This document shows positions 15,347-22,237 of a stretch of 32,903 nucleotides of DNA, one piece after another. This DNA comes from an uncultured Prevotellaceae bacterium (GTDB lineage Bacteria > Bacteroidota > Bacteroidia > Bacteroidales > Bacteroidaceae): positions 1 through 32,903 of the forward strand of contig CALAEY010000008.1 of the NCBI GenBank assembly GCA_937891085.1. Reading direction: 5' to 3'. The notes under the pieces are model-generated. The model was not told where the DNA came from and did no database searches. It saw only the letters and a program-made list of their open reading frames with translations. Positions within the stretch are counted from its first letter, which is position 1. Every line of letters begins with the position of its first letter. Both the position numbers and the translations under genes were made by a program.

Positions 15347-16975
15347 ATGGCTAAAGAACTTAAATTCAATATTGAAGCTCGTGAGCAGCTCAAGAAGGGT
15401 ATCGACATCCTGGCCGATGCAGTGAAGGTAACCCTTGGCCCTAAAGGCCGTAACGTCATTCTTCAGAAGTCATTTGGCGCTCCTCAAATCACGAAGGACG
15501 GTGTGACAGTAGCAAAGGAAATCACATTGGAGAATGAATTCCAGAACACAGGTGCACGCCTGGTGCGTGAGGTTGCTTCTAAGACTGGCGACGACGCTGG
15601 TGATGGTACTACTACTGCTACCGTTCTGGCTCAGGCTATCGTATCTGAGGGCTTGAAGAACGTCACCGCTGGTGCAAGTCCTATCGACATCAAGCGAGGT
15701 ATCGACAAGGCTGTGGTTAAGGTAGTGGAGTGCATCGAACAGCAGGCTGAGACCGTTGGCGACAACTATGATAAGGTGGAGCAGGTAGCAACCGTTTCTG
15801 GTAACAACGACCCAGAGATTGGTAAGCTCATCGCTGACGCTATGCGTAAGGTTTCTAAGGATGGTGTCATCACTATCGAGGAGGCTAAGGGCACTGATAC
15901 TACCATCGGTTTGGTAGAGGGTATGCAGCTCGATCGTGGTTATCTGTCTCCTTACTTCGTAACAGATGCTGAGAAGATGGAGTGCGTGATGGAGAAGCCT
16001 CTTATCCTGATTTATGAGAAGAAGATCTCTAACCTGAAGGATTTCCTGCCAATTCTGGAGCCAGCTATCCAGACTGGTCGTCCATTGCTCGTAATTGCAG
16101 AGGATGTTGACAGTGAGGCTTTGGCTACATTGGTAGTGAACCGTCTGCGTGCTCAGCTGAAGATCTGTGCTATCAAGGCTCCTGGTTTTGGCGAGCGTCG
16201 TAAGGACATGCTGGAAGATATCGCTATCCTGACAGGTGGTGTGGTTATCAGCGAGGATAAGGGCCTGAAGCTGGAGCAGGCAACTGTTGAGATGCTGGGT
16301 TCTGCAGAGAAGGTTACTGTAACGAAGGACAATACTACCATCGTAAACGGTAACGGTGACAAGGAGAACATCCGCATGCGTATTGAGCAGCTGAAGAATC
16401 AGATGGAGAACACTACTTCTCAGTATGATACAGAGAAGCTGCAGGAGCGTCTGGCTAAGTTGGCAGGTGGCGTTGCAGTGCTCTATGTAGGTGCTGTTTC
16501 TGAGGTTGAGATGAAGGAGAAGAAAGACCGTGTTGACGATGCTCTGCGTGCCACTCGTGCCGCTCTGGAAGAGGGTATCGTTCCTGGTGGTGGCGTAGCA
16601 TACATCCGTGCTCAGAAGGCATTGGACGGTATGGTTGGCGACAATGCCGACGAGACCACAGGTATTGAGATTATCCGTCGTGCTATTGAGGAGCCTCTGC
16701 GCCAGATTGTTGAGAATGCTGGTAAGGAAGGTGCTGTGATCGTACAGAAGGTACGTGAGGGCGAGGGTGACTTCGGTTACAATGCTCGTGCTGACCGCTT
16801 CGAGAACCTGCACGCTGCTGGTGTGGTAGATCCTGCAAAGGTAACCCGCGTTGCTCTGGAGAATGCCGCTTCTATCGCAGGTATGTTCCTGACTACCGAG
16901 TGCGTTATCGTTGACGTTAAGGAGCCTCTGCCACCTGCACCAATGGGTGGTGGTATGAACCCAGGTATGATGTAA
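15347..16975 (+). CDS. groEL: Chaperonin GroEL
   Basis: GroEL is the ATP-driven 14-mer chaperonin. Standard motifs are KVTLGPKGRNV, the ATP site DGTTTATVLAQ with its catalytic Asp, the apical domain (EGMQLDRGYLSPYFVTDAEK), and GGGVAYIRA in the equatorial domain. It has 542 residues and ends in a short Gly-Met tail (PMGGGMNPGMM). Codon choice looks more uniform than in neighbouring genes, as expected for a highly expressed protein. Confidence 0.98.
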   Translation: MAKELKFNIEAREQLKKGIDILADAVKVTLGPKGRNVILQKSFGAPQITKDGVTVAKEITLENEFQNTGARLVREVASKTGDDAGDGTTTATVLAQAIVSEGLKNVTAGASPIDIKRGIDKAVVKVVECIEQQAETVGDNYDKVEQVATVSGNNDPEIGKLIADAMRKVSKDGVITIEEAKGTDTTIGLVEGMQLDRGYLSPYFVTDAEKMECVMEKPLILIYEKKISNLKDFLPILEPAIQTGRPLLVIAEDVDSEALATLVVNRLRAQLKICAIKAPGFGERRKDMLEDIAILTGGVVISEDKGLKLEQATVEMLGSAEKVTVTKDNTTIVNGNGDKENIRMRIEQLKNQMENTTSQYDTEKLQERLAKLAGGVAVLYVGAVSEVEMKEKKDRVDDALRATRAALEEGIVPGGGVAYIRAQKALDGMVGDNADETTGIEIIRRAIEEPLRQIVENAGKEGAVIVQKVREGEGDFGYNARADRFENLHAAGVVDPAKVTRVALENAASIAGMFLTTECVIVDVKEPLPPAPMGGGMNPGMM

Positions 16976-16998
16976 TCTGAGATTAAGAATAATTAAAG

Positions 16999-17031
16999 GA
17001 GGATAGGGCGATAGCCTTATCCTCTTTTTTT
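16999..17031 (+). terminator. groESL terminator
   Basis: GAGGATAGGGC (16999-17009) pairs with GCCTTATCCTC (17014-17024) through one G-U pair, giving an 11-bp stem with loop GATA and a run of seven T at 17025-17031. Confidence 0.92.
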
Positions 17032-17068
17032 GTATCTTTACGCCCGAAAAAAGAAATAAGATGCAGCT

Positions 17069-18388
17069 ATGGAAATAAATGACATCCTGAACAATCTGAA
17101 GATACAGAGTCTCAACGCCATGCAGCAGACGATGTTGGAGGCTTATGCAGAGCCATGTGATATTGTCTTGCTTTCTCCTACAGGTTCTGGTAAGACGTTG
17201 GCCTATATGCTCCCATTGGTGCAGGCCTTGAAACCTAAAGAGTCAGGAGTGCAGGTAGTGGTTTTGGTGCCTAGTCGTGAATTGGCTTTGCAGTCAGAGA
17301 ATGTGTTTCGCCAAATGGGTACTGCCTATAAGGCGATGAGTTGCTATGGCGGTCGCCCTGCAATGGAGGAACATCGTACCATGAATGGTCTGCGCCCTTC
17401 AGTGATTATCGGTACACCTGGGCGTATGCTTGATCACCTGCAGAAGAAGAATTTCGATGCACATACGGTGCAGACCTTGGTCATCGATGAGTTCGACAAG
17501 TCGTTGGAGTTTGGTTTCCAAGAAGAGATGCAAGCCGTCATCCAGTTGCTGCCAAAGGTGAAGAAACGCGTCTTGCTTTCTGCCACAGATGCTGAGCAGA
17601 TACCACTTTTCACTGGAGTAGGAGAGGGGAAGAGACCTATCCGCTTGGACTATCGGGAGGATGGCGACTCTGCGCGACTCAATCTCCAGATTGTCAAATC
17701 TCCAGAGAAAGATAAGTTGCACACCCTACTTCGTCTCCTCTGTGCATTGGGCAGTCAACGCACGTTGGTCTTTGTGAACTACCGTGAAAGCGTGGAGCGT
17801 GTGACAGGATTCCTTGAAGCGAATAAGTTCCCCTGCGATATGTTTCATGGCGGCATGGAACAGCCCGATCGTGAGCGCTCTATCTATCGGCTAAGGAATG
17901 GCAGTTGTCCCGTCTTGATTTCCACAGATCTGGCCTCTCGTGGATTGGATATCCCTGGTATTGACAATGTGATACACTACCACCTGCCCATCAACGAAGA
18001 ATCTTTTACCCATAGAAACGGCCGAACGGCCCGATGGGATGCTACTGGTTCAGCCTACATGATACTTGGTCCGGAAGAGACAATGCCCTCCTACATTATC
18101 GAGGAGGTGGAAGAATACCATCTGCCTACAGAGACAGCTAAACCACCAAGACCGCTTTGGTCTACCATTTACATTAGTAAAGGTAAGAAAGACAAACTGA
18201 ATAAGGTGGATGTGGTAGGCTTCCTCTACAAGGTAGGTGGTTTACAGCGTGATGAGGTAGGCTCCGTAGATGTGAAGGATCGCTATTGCTTCGCTGCCAT
18301 CAAGCAGAGCAAGGTGAAGCAGTTGCTCCAGATGGTTAGCGGAGAGAAGATTAAGGGAATGCGTGTGCTGATTGAAGAAGCAAAATAA
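17069..18388 (+). CDS. DbpA-like DEAD-box RNA helicase with a DEFD motif
   Basis: This is an ATP-dependent RNA helicase. Motifs in order: a Q-motif-like Gln (NAMQQTML), motif I SPTGSGKT, Ia PSRELA, Ib TPGRMLD, motif II as DEFD at residues 140-143 instead of DEAD, motif III SAT, motif V STDLASRGLDIPG and motif VI HRNGRTAR. The last 75 residues (ISKGKKDKLNKVDVVGFLY, then VGSVDVKDRYCFAAI) match the DbpA-type RNA-binding domain that recognises 23S rRNA hairpin 92, so a role in large-subunit assembly is likely. Only 439 residues. The Ala-to-Phe change in motif II keeps the catalytic Asp-Glu and the final Asp, so ATPase activity is plausible. Confidence 0.9.
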   Translation: MEINDILNNLKIQSLNAMQQTMLEAYAEPCDIVLLSPTGSGKTLAYMLPLVQALKPKESGVQVVVLVPSRELALQSENVFRQMGTAYKAMSCYGGRPAMEEHRTMNGLRPSVIIGTPGRMLDHLQKKNFDAHTVQTLVIDEFDKSLEFGFQEEMQAVIQLLPKVKKRVLLSATDAEQIPLFTGVGEGKRPIRLDYREDGDSARLNLQIVKSPEKDKLHTLLRLLCALGSQRTLVFVNYRESVERVTGFLEANKFPCDMFHGGMEQPDRERSIYRLRNGSCPVLISTDLASRGLDIPGIDNVIHYHLPINEESFTHRNGRTARWDATGSAYMILGPEETMPSYIIEEVEEYHLPTETAKPPRPLWSTIYISKGKKDKLNKVDVVGFLYKVGGLQRDEVGSVDVKDRYCFAAIKQSKVKQLLQMVSGEKIKGMRVLIEEAK

Positions 18389-18462
18389 AATGCATAAAAT
18401 TTGCATATTTCAATAAAAATCAGTACTATTGTAAGCCGTGAATGGTTTTTATGAGCAAAAGA

Positions 18463-18493
18463 TTTGTAATGCGAAATTATTTCTGTAATTTTG
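18463..18493 (+). promoter_or_regulatory. Promoter of the serC-serA-DUF1015 operon
   Basis: TTTG at 18463-18466, exactly 19 nt, then TAATTTTG at 18486-18493, a textbook Bacteroidota promoter. The leader to the serC ATG is about 85 nt, A-rich, and contains a hairpin TTGATT/AATCAA (about 18554-18569) near the start codon that could influence translation. Confidence 0.75.
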
Positions 18494-18582
18494 CATGCGA
18501 TTTTCTCAGATTGCTAAACAAAAAGAAAGAAAAATAGAAAAAAGAATATAAACTTGATTGTTTAATCAAACAAACTAACGCA

Positions 18583-19650
18583 ATGAAGAAGTATAATTTC
18601 AATGCAGGCCCATCTATCCTTCCACGCGAAGTGATTGAGGCTACAGCAAAGCAGATTCTGGACTTCAATGGTTCAGGCTTGTCACTCATGGAAATCAGCC
18701 ATCGTGCAAAGGACTTCCAACCCGTTGTAGATGAAGCAGTAGCACTTACTAAAGAGATCTTGGATATTCCAGAGGGTTATTCCGTGATTTTCCTCGGTGG
18801 TGGTGCCAGCTTGGAATTTTGCATGATCCCTTACAATTTCCTGGAGAAGAAAGCAGCTTACTTGAATACGGGCGTTTGGGCAAAGAAGGCCCTGAAGGAA
18901 GCTAAGCTCTTTGGCGAGACTGTTGAGGTGGCTTCTTCTGCTGATGCCAACTATACCTATATCCCTAAGGGTTGGACATGCCCTACCGATGTAGATTACC
19001 TGCATATCACGACCAACAATACCATCTACGGAACTGAAATCCGCAAGGATCTCGATGTGCCAGTGCCAATGATTGCCGATATGTCATCTGATATCTTCAG
19101 CCGTCCTGTGGATGTGAAGAAGTACAAGTGCATCTATGCTGGTGCCCAGAAGAACTTGGCTATGGCTGGTGTAACTATCGTTATCGTGAAGGATGATGAG
19201 CTGGGCAAGGTAAGTCGCACCATTCCTACGATGCTCGACTATCGCACCCATGTAGAGAAGGGTTCTATGTTCAATACTCCTCCTGTGGTGCCTATCTATT
19301 CTGCTTTGGAGACACTGCGTTGGATCAAGAAGAGCGGTGGTGTAGAGGAGATGGATCGTCGTGCTAAGGAGCGTGCAGAAATGCTTTATGCTGAGATCGA
19401 TCGCAACAAGATGTTCCGTGGCACCGTAGCTGCAGAAGATCGTTCGCTGATGAACCTCTGCTTCGTGATGGCAGATGAGTATAAGGAGTTGGAGAAGGAC
19501 TTCATGGACTTTGCTACTTCTCAGGGCATGGTAGGTGTGAAGGGTCACCGTTCAGTTGGCGGTTTCCGTGCTTCTTGCTACAACGCACAGCCGCTTGAGG
19601 GCGTAAAGGCATTGGTAGCATGCATGAAGGAGTTTGAATCTAAACATTGA
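18583..19650 (+). CDS. serC: Phosphoserine aminotransferase
   Basis: SerC transfers an amino group from glutamate to 3-phosphohydroxypyruvate (serine pathway) and the analogous B6 precursor. The 355-residue class V aminotransferase starts KKYNFNAGPSILPREVI. It has SLMEISHRAKDF and FLGGGASLEF near the phosphate site, DMSSDIFSRPVDV ahead of the PLP site, and the PLP lysine K190 in YAGAQKNLAMAG; it ends VGGFRASCYNA. It is first in the serine operon, and its TGA overlaps the possible serA ATG at 19650. Confidence 0.97.
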   Translation: MKKYNFNAGPSILPREVIEATAKQILDFNGSGLSLMEISHRAKDFQPVVDEAVALTKEILDIPEGYSVIFLGGGASLEFCMIPYNFLEKKAAYLNTGVWAKKALKEAKLFGETVEVASSADANYTYIPKGWTCPTDVDYLHITTNNTIYGTEIRKDLDVPVPMIADMSSDIFSRPVDVKKYKCIYAGAQKNLAMAGVTIVIVKDDELGKVSRTIPTMLDYRTHVEKGSMFNTPPVVPIYSALETLRWIKKSGGVEEMDRRAKERAEMLYAEIDRNKMFRGTVAAEDRSLMNLCFVMADEYKELEKDFMDFATSQGMVGVKGHRSVGGFRASCYNAQPLEGVKALVACMKEFESKH

Positions 19651-19655
19651 TGACT

Positions 19656-20573
19656 ATGAAAGTACTTGTTGCAACAGAAAAGCCTTTTGCGAAGGTTGCC
19701 ATCGATGGCATTCGCAGTGAGGTAGAGGCAGCAGGTCACCAGTTGGCCCTGCTTGAGAAATATACAGAGAAAGCACAGCTGCTGGACGCAGTGAAAGATG
19801 CCGATGCCCTGATCATCCGTAGTGATAAAATCGATGCAGAGGTGCTTGACGCAGCCAAGCAGCTTCAGATAGTAGTACGTGCCGGTGCCGGTTACGATAA
19901 TGTCGATTTGGCAGCAGCAACTGCTTATAAGGTTGTGGTGGAGAACACTCCCGGACAGAATGCCAATGCCGTAGCAGAACTCGTATTCGGTCTTCTGGTC
20001 TTTGCCGTACGTAATTTCTATAACGGCAAGTCAGGCACGGAGCTCCTTGGCAAGAAGTTAGGCATTCTGGCCTTCGGAAATGTAGGTCGTAATGTGGCAC
20101 GCATCGCCAAGGGCTTTGGCATGGATGTCTATGCCTTCGATGCCTATTGCCCGAAGGAAGCCATTGAGGCTGCTGGTGTGCACGCAGTAGATTCACAGGA
20201 TGCTCTCTTCGAGACTGCTGACATCGTTTCCCTGCACATCCCTGCTACAGCAGAGACTAAGCAGAGCATCAACTATGCCCTGGTGAACAAGTTGCCAAAG
20301 GGCGGCATCTTGGTGAACACCGCCCGTAAGGAGGTCATCAACGAGCCTGAGCTGCTGAAACTGATGGCAGAGCGCACCGATTTGAAGTACGTGGCAGACA
20401 TCAAACCCGATGCCGATGCTGAGTTCGCTCAATTCGAAGGTCGCTATTTCGCTACGCCTAAGAAGATGGGTGCTCAGACCACTGAGGCCAACACCAATGC
20501 AGGCATTGCTGCTGCCAAGCAAATCAACGCCTTCTTTGCAGATGGTTGCACCAAGTTCCAGGTTAATAAATAA
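19656..20573 (+). CDS. serA: D-3-phosphoglycerate dehydrogenase, short Lys-type
   Basis: SerA oxidises 3-phosphoglycerate with NAD to start serine synthesis. The 305-residue protein has only the substrate and NAD domains: RAGAGYDNVDL, the Rossmann loop ILAFGNVGRNVA, SLHIPATAETK, and the catalytic Arg in VNTARKEVINE. The C-terminal ACT regulatory domain is missing, so feedback by serine through ACT is not expected. The usual catalytic His of the HxGAxT motif is Lys270 (PKKMGAQT), the arrangement reported for the Lys-type enzymes of Entamoeba and Bacteroides. Start ATG 19656; ATG 19650, overlapping the serC stop, is also possible. The DUF1015 gene follows three bases after the stop. Confidence 0.93.
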   Translation: MKVLVATEKPFAKVAIDGIRSEVEAAGHQLALLEKYTEKAQLLDAVKDADALIIRSDKIDAEVLDAAKQLQIVVRAGAGYDNVDLAAATAYKVVVENTPGQNANAVAELVFGLLVFAVRNFYNGKSGTELLGKKLGILAFGNVGRNVARIAKGFGMDVYAFDAYCPKEAIEAAGVHAVDSQDALFETADIVSLHIPATAETKQSINYALVNKLPKGGILVNTARKEVINEPELLKLMAERTDLKYVADIKPDADAEFAQFEGRYFATPKKMGAQTTEANTNAGIAAAKQINAFFADGCTKFQVNK

Positions 20574-20576
20574 GGT

Positions 20577-21857
20577 ATGAGAGTAAAACCATTCAAAGGC
20601 ATACGCCCTCCCAAGGAATTGGTGGAGCAGGTGGAGAGCCGTCCTTACGACGTGCTGGATAGTGATGAAGCCCGTGCCGAGGCAGGTGACAACGAGAAGT
20701 CGCTTTATCATATCATCAAGCCGGAGATAGACTTTGAGCCCGATTGCAGTGAATATGATCCTCGCGTCTATGAGCAGGCAGCCAAGAACTTCCAGAAGTT
20801 CCAAGACAAAGGCTGGCTAGTGCAGGACGACAAGGAGCAGTATTACATCTACGCCCAGACCATGGGCGAAAAGACGCAGTATGGCTTGGTAGTAGGCGCA
20901 TGGGTAGAAGACTATATGACTGGTCGTATCAAGAAGCATGAGCTTACCCGTCGTGACAAGGAAGAAGACCGCATGAAGCATGTGCGTGTGAACAACGCCA
21001 ACATAGAGCCAGTATTCTTCGCCTATCCCGACAATGCGGTGCTCGATGCCCTCCTGAAACGCTATGCGGCTACAACACCAGAGTACGATTTCATCGCTCC
21101 TATCGACGGTTTCCGTCATCAGTTCTGGGTGGTGAGTGATGAGGCCGATATACAAGCCATTACAGCCGAGTTTGCCAAGATGCCATCTATGTATATTGCC
21201 GATGGACATCATCGTTCTGCTGCCGCTGCTTTGGTAGGTGCCGAGAAAGCCAAGCTGAATCCGCATCACACAGGAACAGAGGAGTACAACTACTTCATGG
21301 CTGTTTGCTTCCAAGCTTCACAGCTCACCGTGCTCGACTACAACCGTGTGGTGAAGGACCTCAACGGCATGACACCCGCCCAGTTCCTCGAAGCCTTGAA
21401 GAAGAACTTCGAAGTAGAGCTCATCACCGTTCCAGATAATAATTCTCAATTGTCAATTGTCAATTGTCAATTCTTCAAGCCAACCCACTTGCACAACTTC
21501 TCCCTCTATCTGGAAGGGCAGTGGTACAGCCTCACAGCCAAGCCTGGCACCTATGACGATACCGATCCTATAGGTGTGCTCGATGTGGACATCTCCAGCC
21601 GCTTGATTCTCGATGAACTTCTGGGTATCAGGGATTTGCGTAGCAGTCAGCGTATCGACTTTGTGGGAGGTCTTCGTGGGTTGTCAGAGCTGAAGCGTCG
21701 TGTTGACAGTGGTGAGATGAAGATGGCTCTGGCCCTCTATCCTGTATCTATGCAGCAAATCATGGACATTGCCGATAGTGGTAAGATCATGCCGCCAAAG
21801 GCCACCTGGTTCGAGCCGAAGCTCCGCTCTGGATTAGTCATCCATAAGTTGGTATAG
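20577..21857 (+). CDS. DUF1015-family protein of the serine operon, with an in-frame repeat insertion
   Basis: This 426-residue cytoplasmic protein belongs to the DUF1015 family, recognised from KPFKGIRPPKE at the start, YYIYAQTM, APIDGFRHQFWVV and above all ADGHHRSAAA (residues 208-217). The DGHHR motif resembles the GxHR/GERR signature of ParB/Srx-fold enzymes, which include free-serine kinases. With serC and serA directly upstream (3-base gap) it may handle serine or phosphoserine; this is inference only. Residues 289-299 (NSQLSIVNCQF) are encoded by a TCAATTG heptamer repeat inserted in frame, probably in a surface loop. Hairpins downstream (21904-22061) end the operon. Confidence 0.85.
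   Translation: MRVKPFKGIRPPKELVEQVESRPYDVLDSDEARAEAGDNEKSLYHIIKPEIDFEPDCSEYDPRVYEQAAKNFQKFQDKGWLVQDDKEQYYIYAQTMGEKTQYGLVVGAWVEDYMTGRIKKHELTRRDKEEDRMKHVRVNNANIEPVFFAYPDNAVLDALLKRYAATTPEYDFIAPIDGFRHQFWVVSDEADIQAITAEFAKMPSMYIADGHHRSAAAALVGAEKAKLNPHHTGTEEYNYFMAVCFQASQLTVLDYNRVVKDLNGMTPAQFLEALKKNFEVELITVPDNNSQLSIVNCQFFKPTHLHNFSLYLEGQWYSLTAKPGTYDDTDPIGVLDVDISSRLILDELLGIRDLRSSQRIDFVGGLRGLSELKRRVDSGEMKMALALYPVSMQQIMDIADSGKIMPPKATWFEPKLRSGLVIHKLV
21446..21472 (+). repeat. Heptamer repeat TCAATTG inside the DUF1015 coding sequence
   Basis: Just under four tandem copies of TCAATTG lie within the gene and keep the reading frame, encoding SQLSIVNCQF. CAATTG is itself palindromic. The same class of repeat is otherwise found at gene ends in this window. 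Confidence 0.88.
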
Positions 21858-21903
21858 ACGGAGAGAAGACTCTTACTTTACCAAAAGTTGAGCCAGAATA
21901 TAG

Positions 21904-21939
21904 TAATGCTTGGTGTTTCTGCGGAAATATCAAGCATTA
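21904..21939 (+). terminator. Long hairpin after the serine operon
   Basis: TAATGCTTGGTGTTT (21904-21918) pairs with AAATATCAAGCATTA (21925-21939) over 15 positions, two of them G-U, with loop CTGCGG. Only a short T-rich stretch follows, so it may be a terminator or a 3'-end stabiliser of the serC-serA-DUF1015 mRNA. Confidence 0.6.
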
Positions 21940-21959
21940 TTGTTTAAATACAAAAGCGA

Positions 21960-22029
21960 TTCTTCTTCCGCTATGATAGTGTATTATAATAATCAGCTTT
22001 CTTAGTTTAGCGGAAGAGCGGAAGAAGAA
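21960..22029. repeat. Inverted repeat with 13-bp arms
   Basis: TTCTTCTTCCGCT (21960-21972) is repeated in reverse complement at 22017-22029. The right arm overlaps a tandem 8-bp repeat AGCGGAAG (22009-22024). It lies in the 380-base gene-free gap between the serine operon and the ATPase gene. Confidence 0.75.
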
Positions 22030-22031
22030 AT

Positions 22032-22061
22032 AAAAAAAGTGTGCGCTTTTTTCGCCACACT
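22032..22061 (-). terminator. Leftward-oriented terminator-like hairpin without an obvious gene
   Basis: On the minus strand AGTGT, a bulged base, GCG, loop, CGC and ACACT form a stem followed by seven T (complement of 22032-22038). The T-run lies on the left side only, so it suits leftward transcription, yet no minus-strand gene lies between here and the ATPase. Confidence 0.45.
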
Positions 22062-22118
22062 CTTCAAGGTTACTGAGATGGCGTGAAGTCTATTATTGTT
22101 ATTGCTGCGAGATATTAG

Positions 22119-22180
22119 TTAAGGAATAATTATAAACCAGAAATATTATAAAGTAGAAATATATTCTTAATATTCCTTAA
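22119..22180. repeat. Inverted repeat upstream of the ATPase promoter (operator candidate)
   Basis: TTAAGGAATA (22119-22128) and TATTCCTTAA (22171-22180) are exact 10-bp inverted copies 42 bases apart, in a very AT-rich gap. The right copy ends five bases before the -33 box of the ATPase promoter, so it could bind a regulator of that gene. Confidence 0.5.
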
Positions 22181-22185
22181 AAGGC

Positions 22186-22216
22186 TTTGATAGAAGGTTG
22201 TTATGGCATATATTTG
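22186..22216 (+). promoter_or_regulatory. Promoter of the AAA ATPase gene
   Basis: TTTG (22186-22189), 19 nt, TATATTTG (22209-22216): a full consensus match. It places transcription start near 22223, and so excludes a translation start at TTG 22187 and supports ATG 22238. Confidence 0.72.
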
Positions 22217-22237
22217 CAATATAAAAATGCAGAAGAT

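Noticed and set aside
22187..22237. Longer N-terminus of the AAA ATPase starting at TTG 22187
   Set aside because: The promoter -33 and -7 boxes lie within or at the start of this segment, so it is not transcribed as coding sequence.
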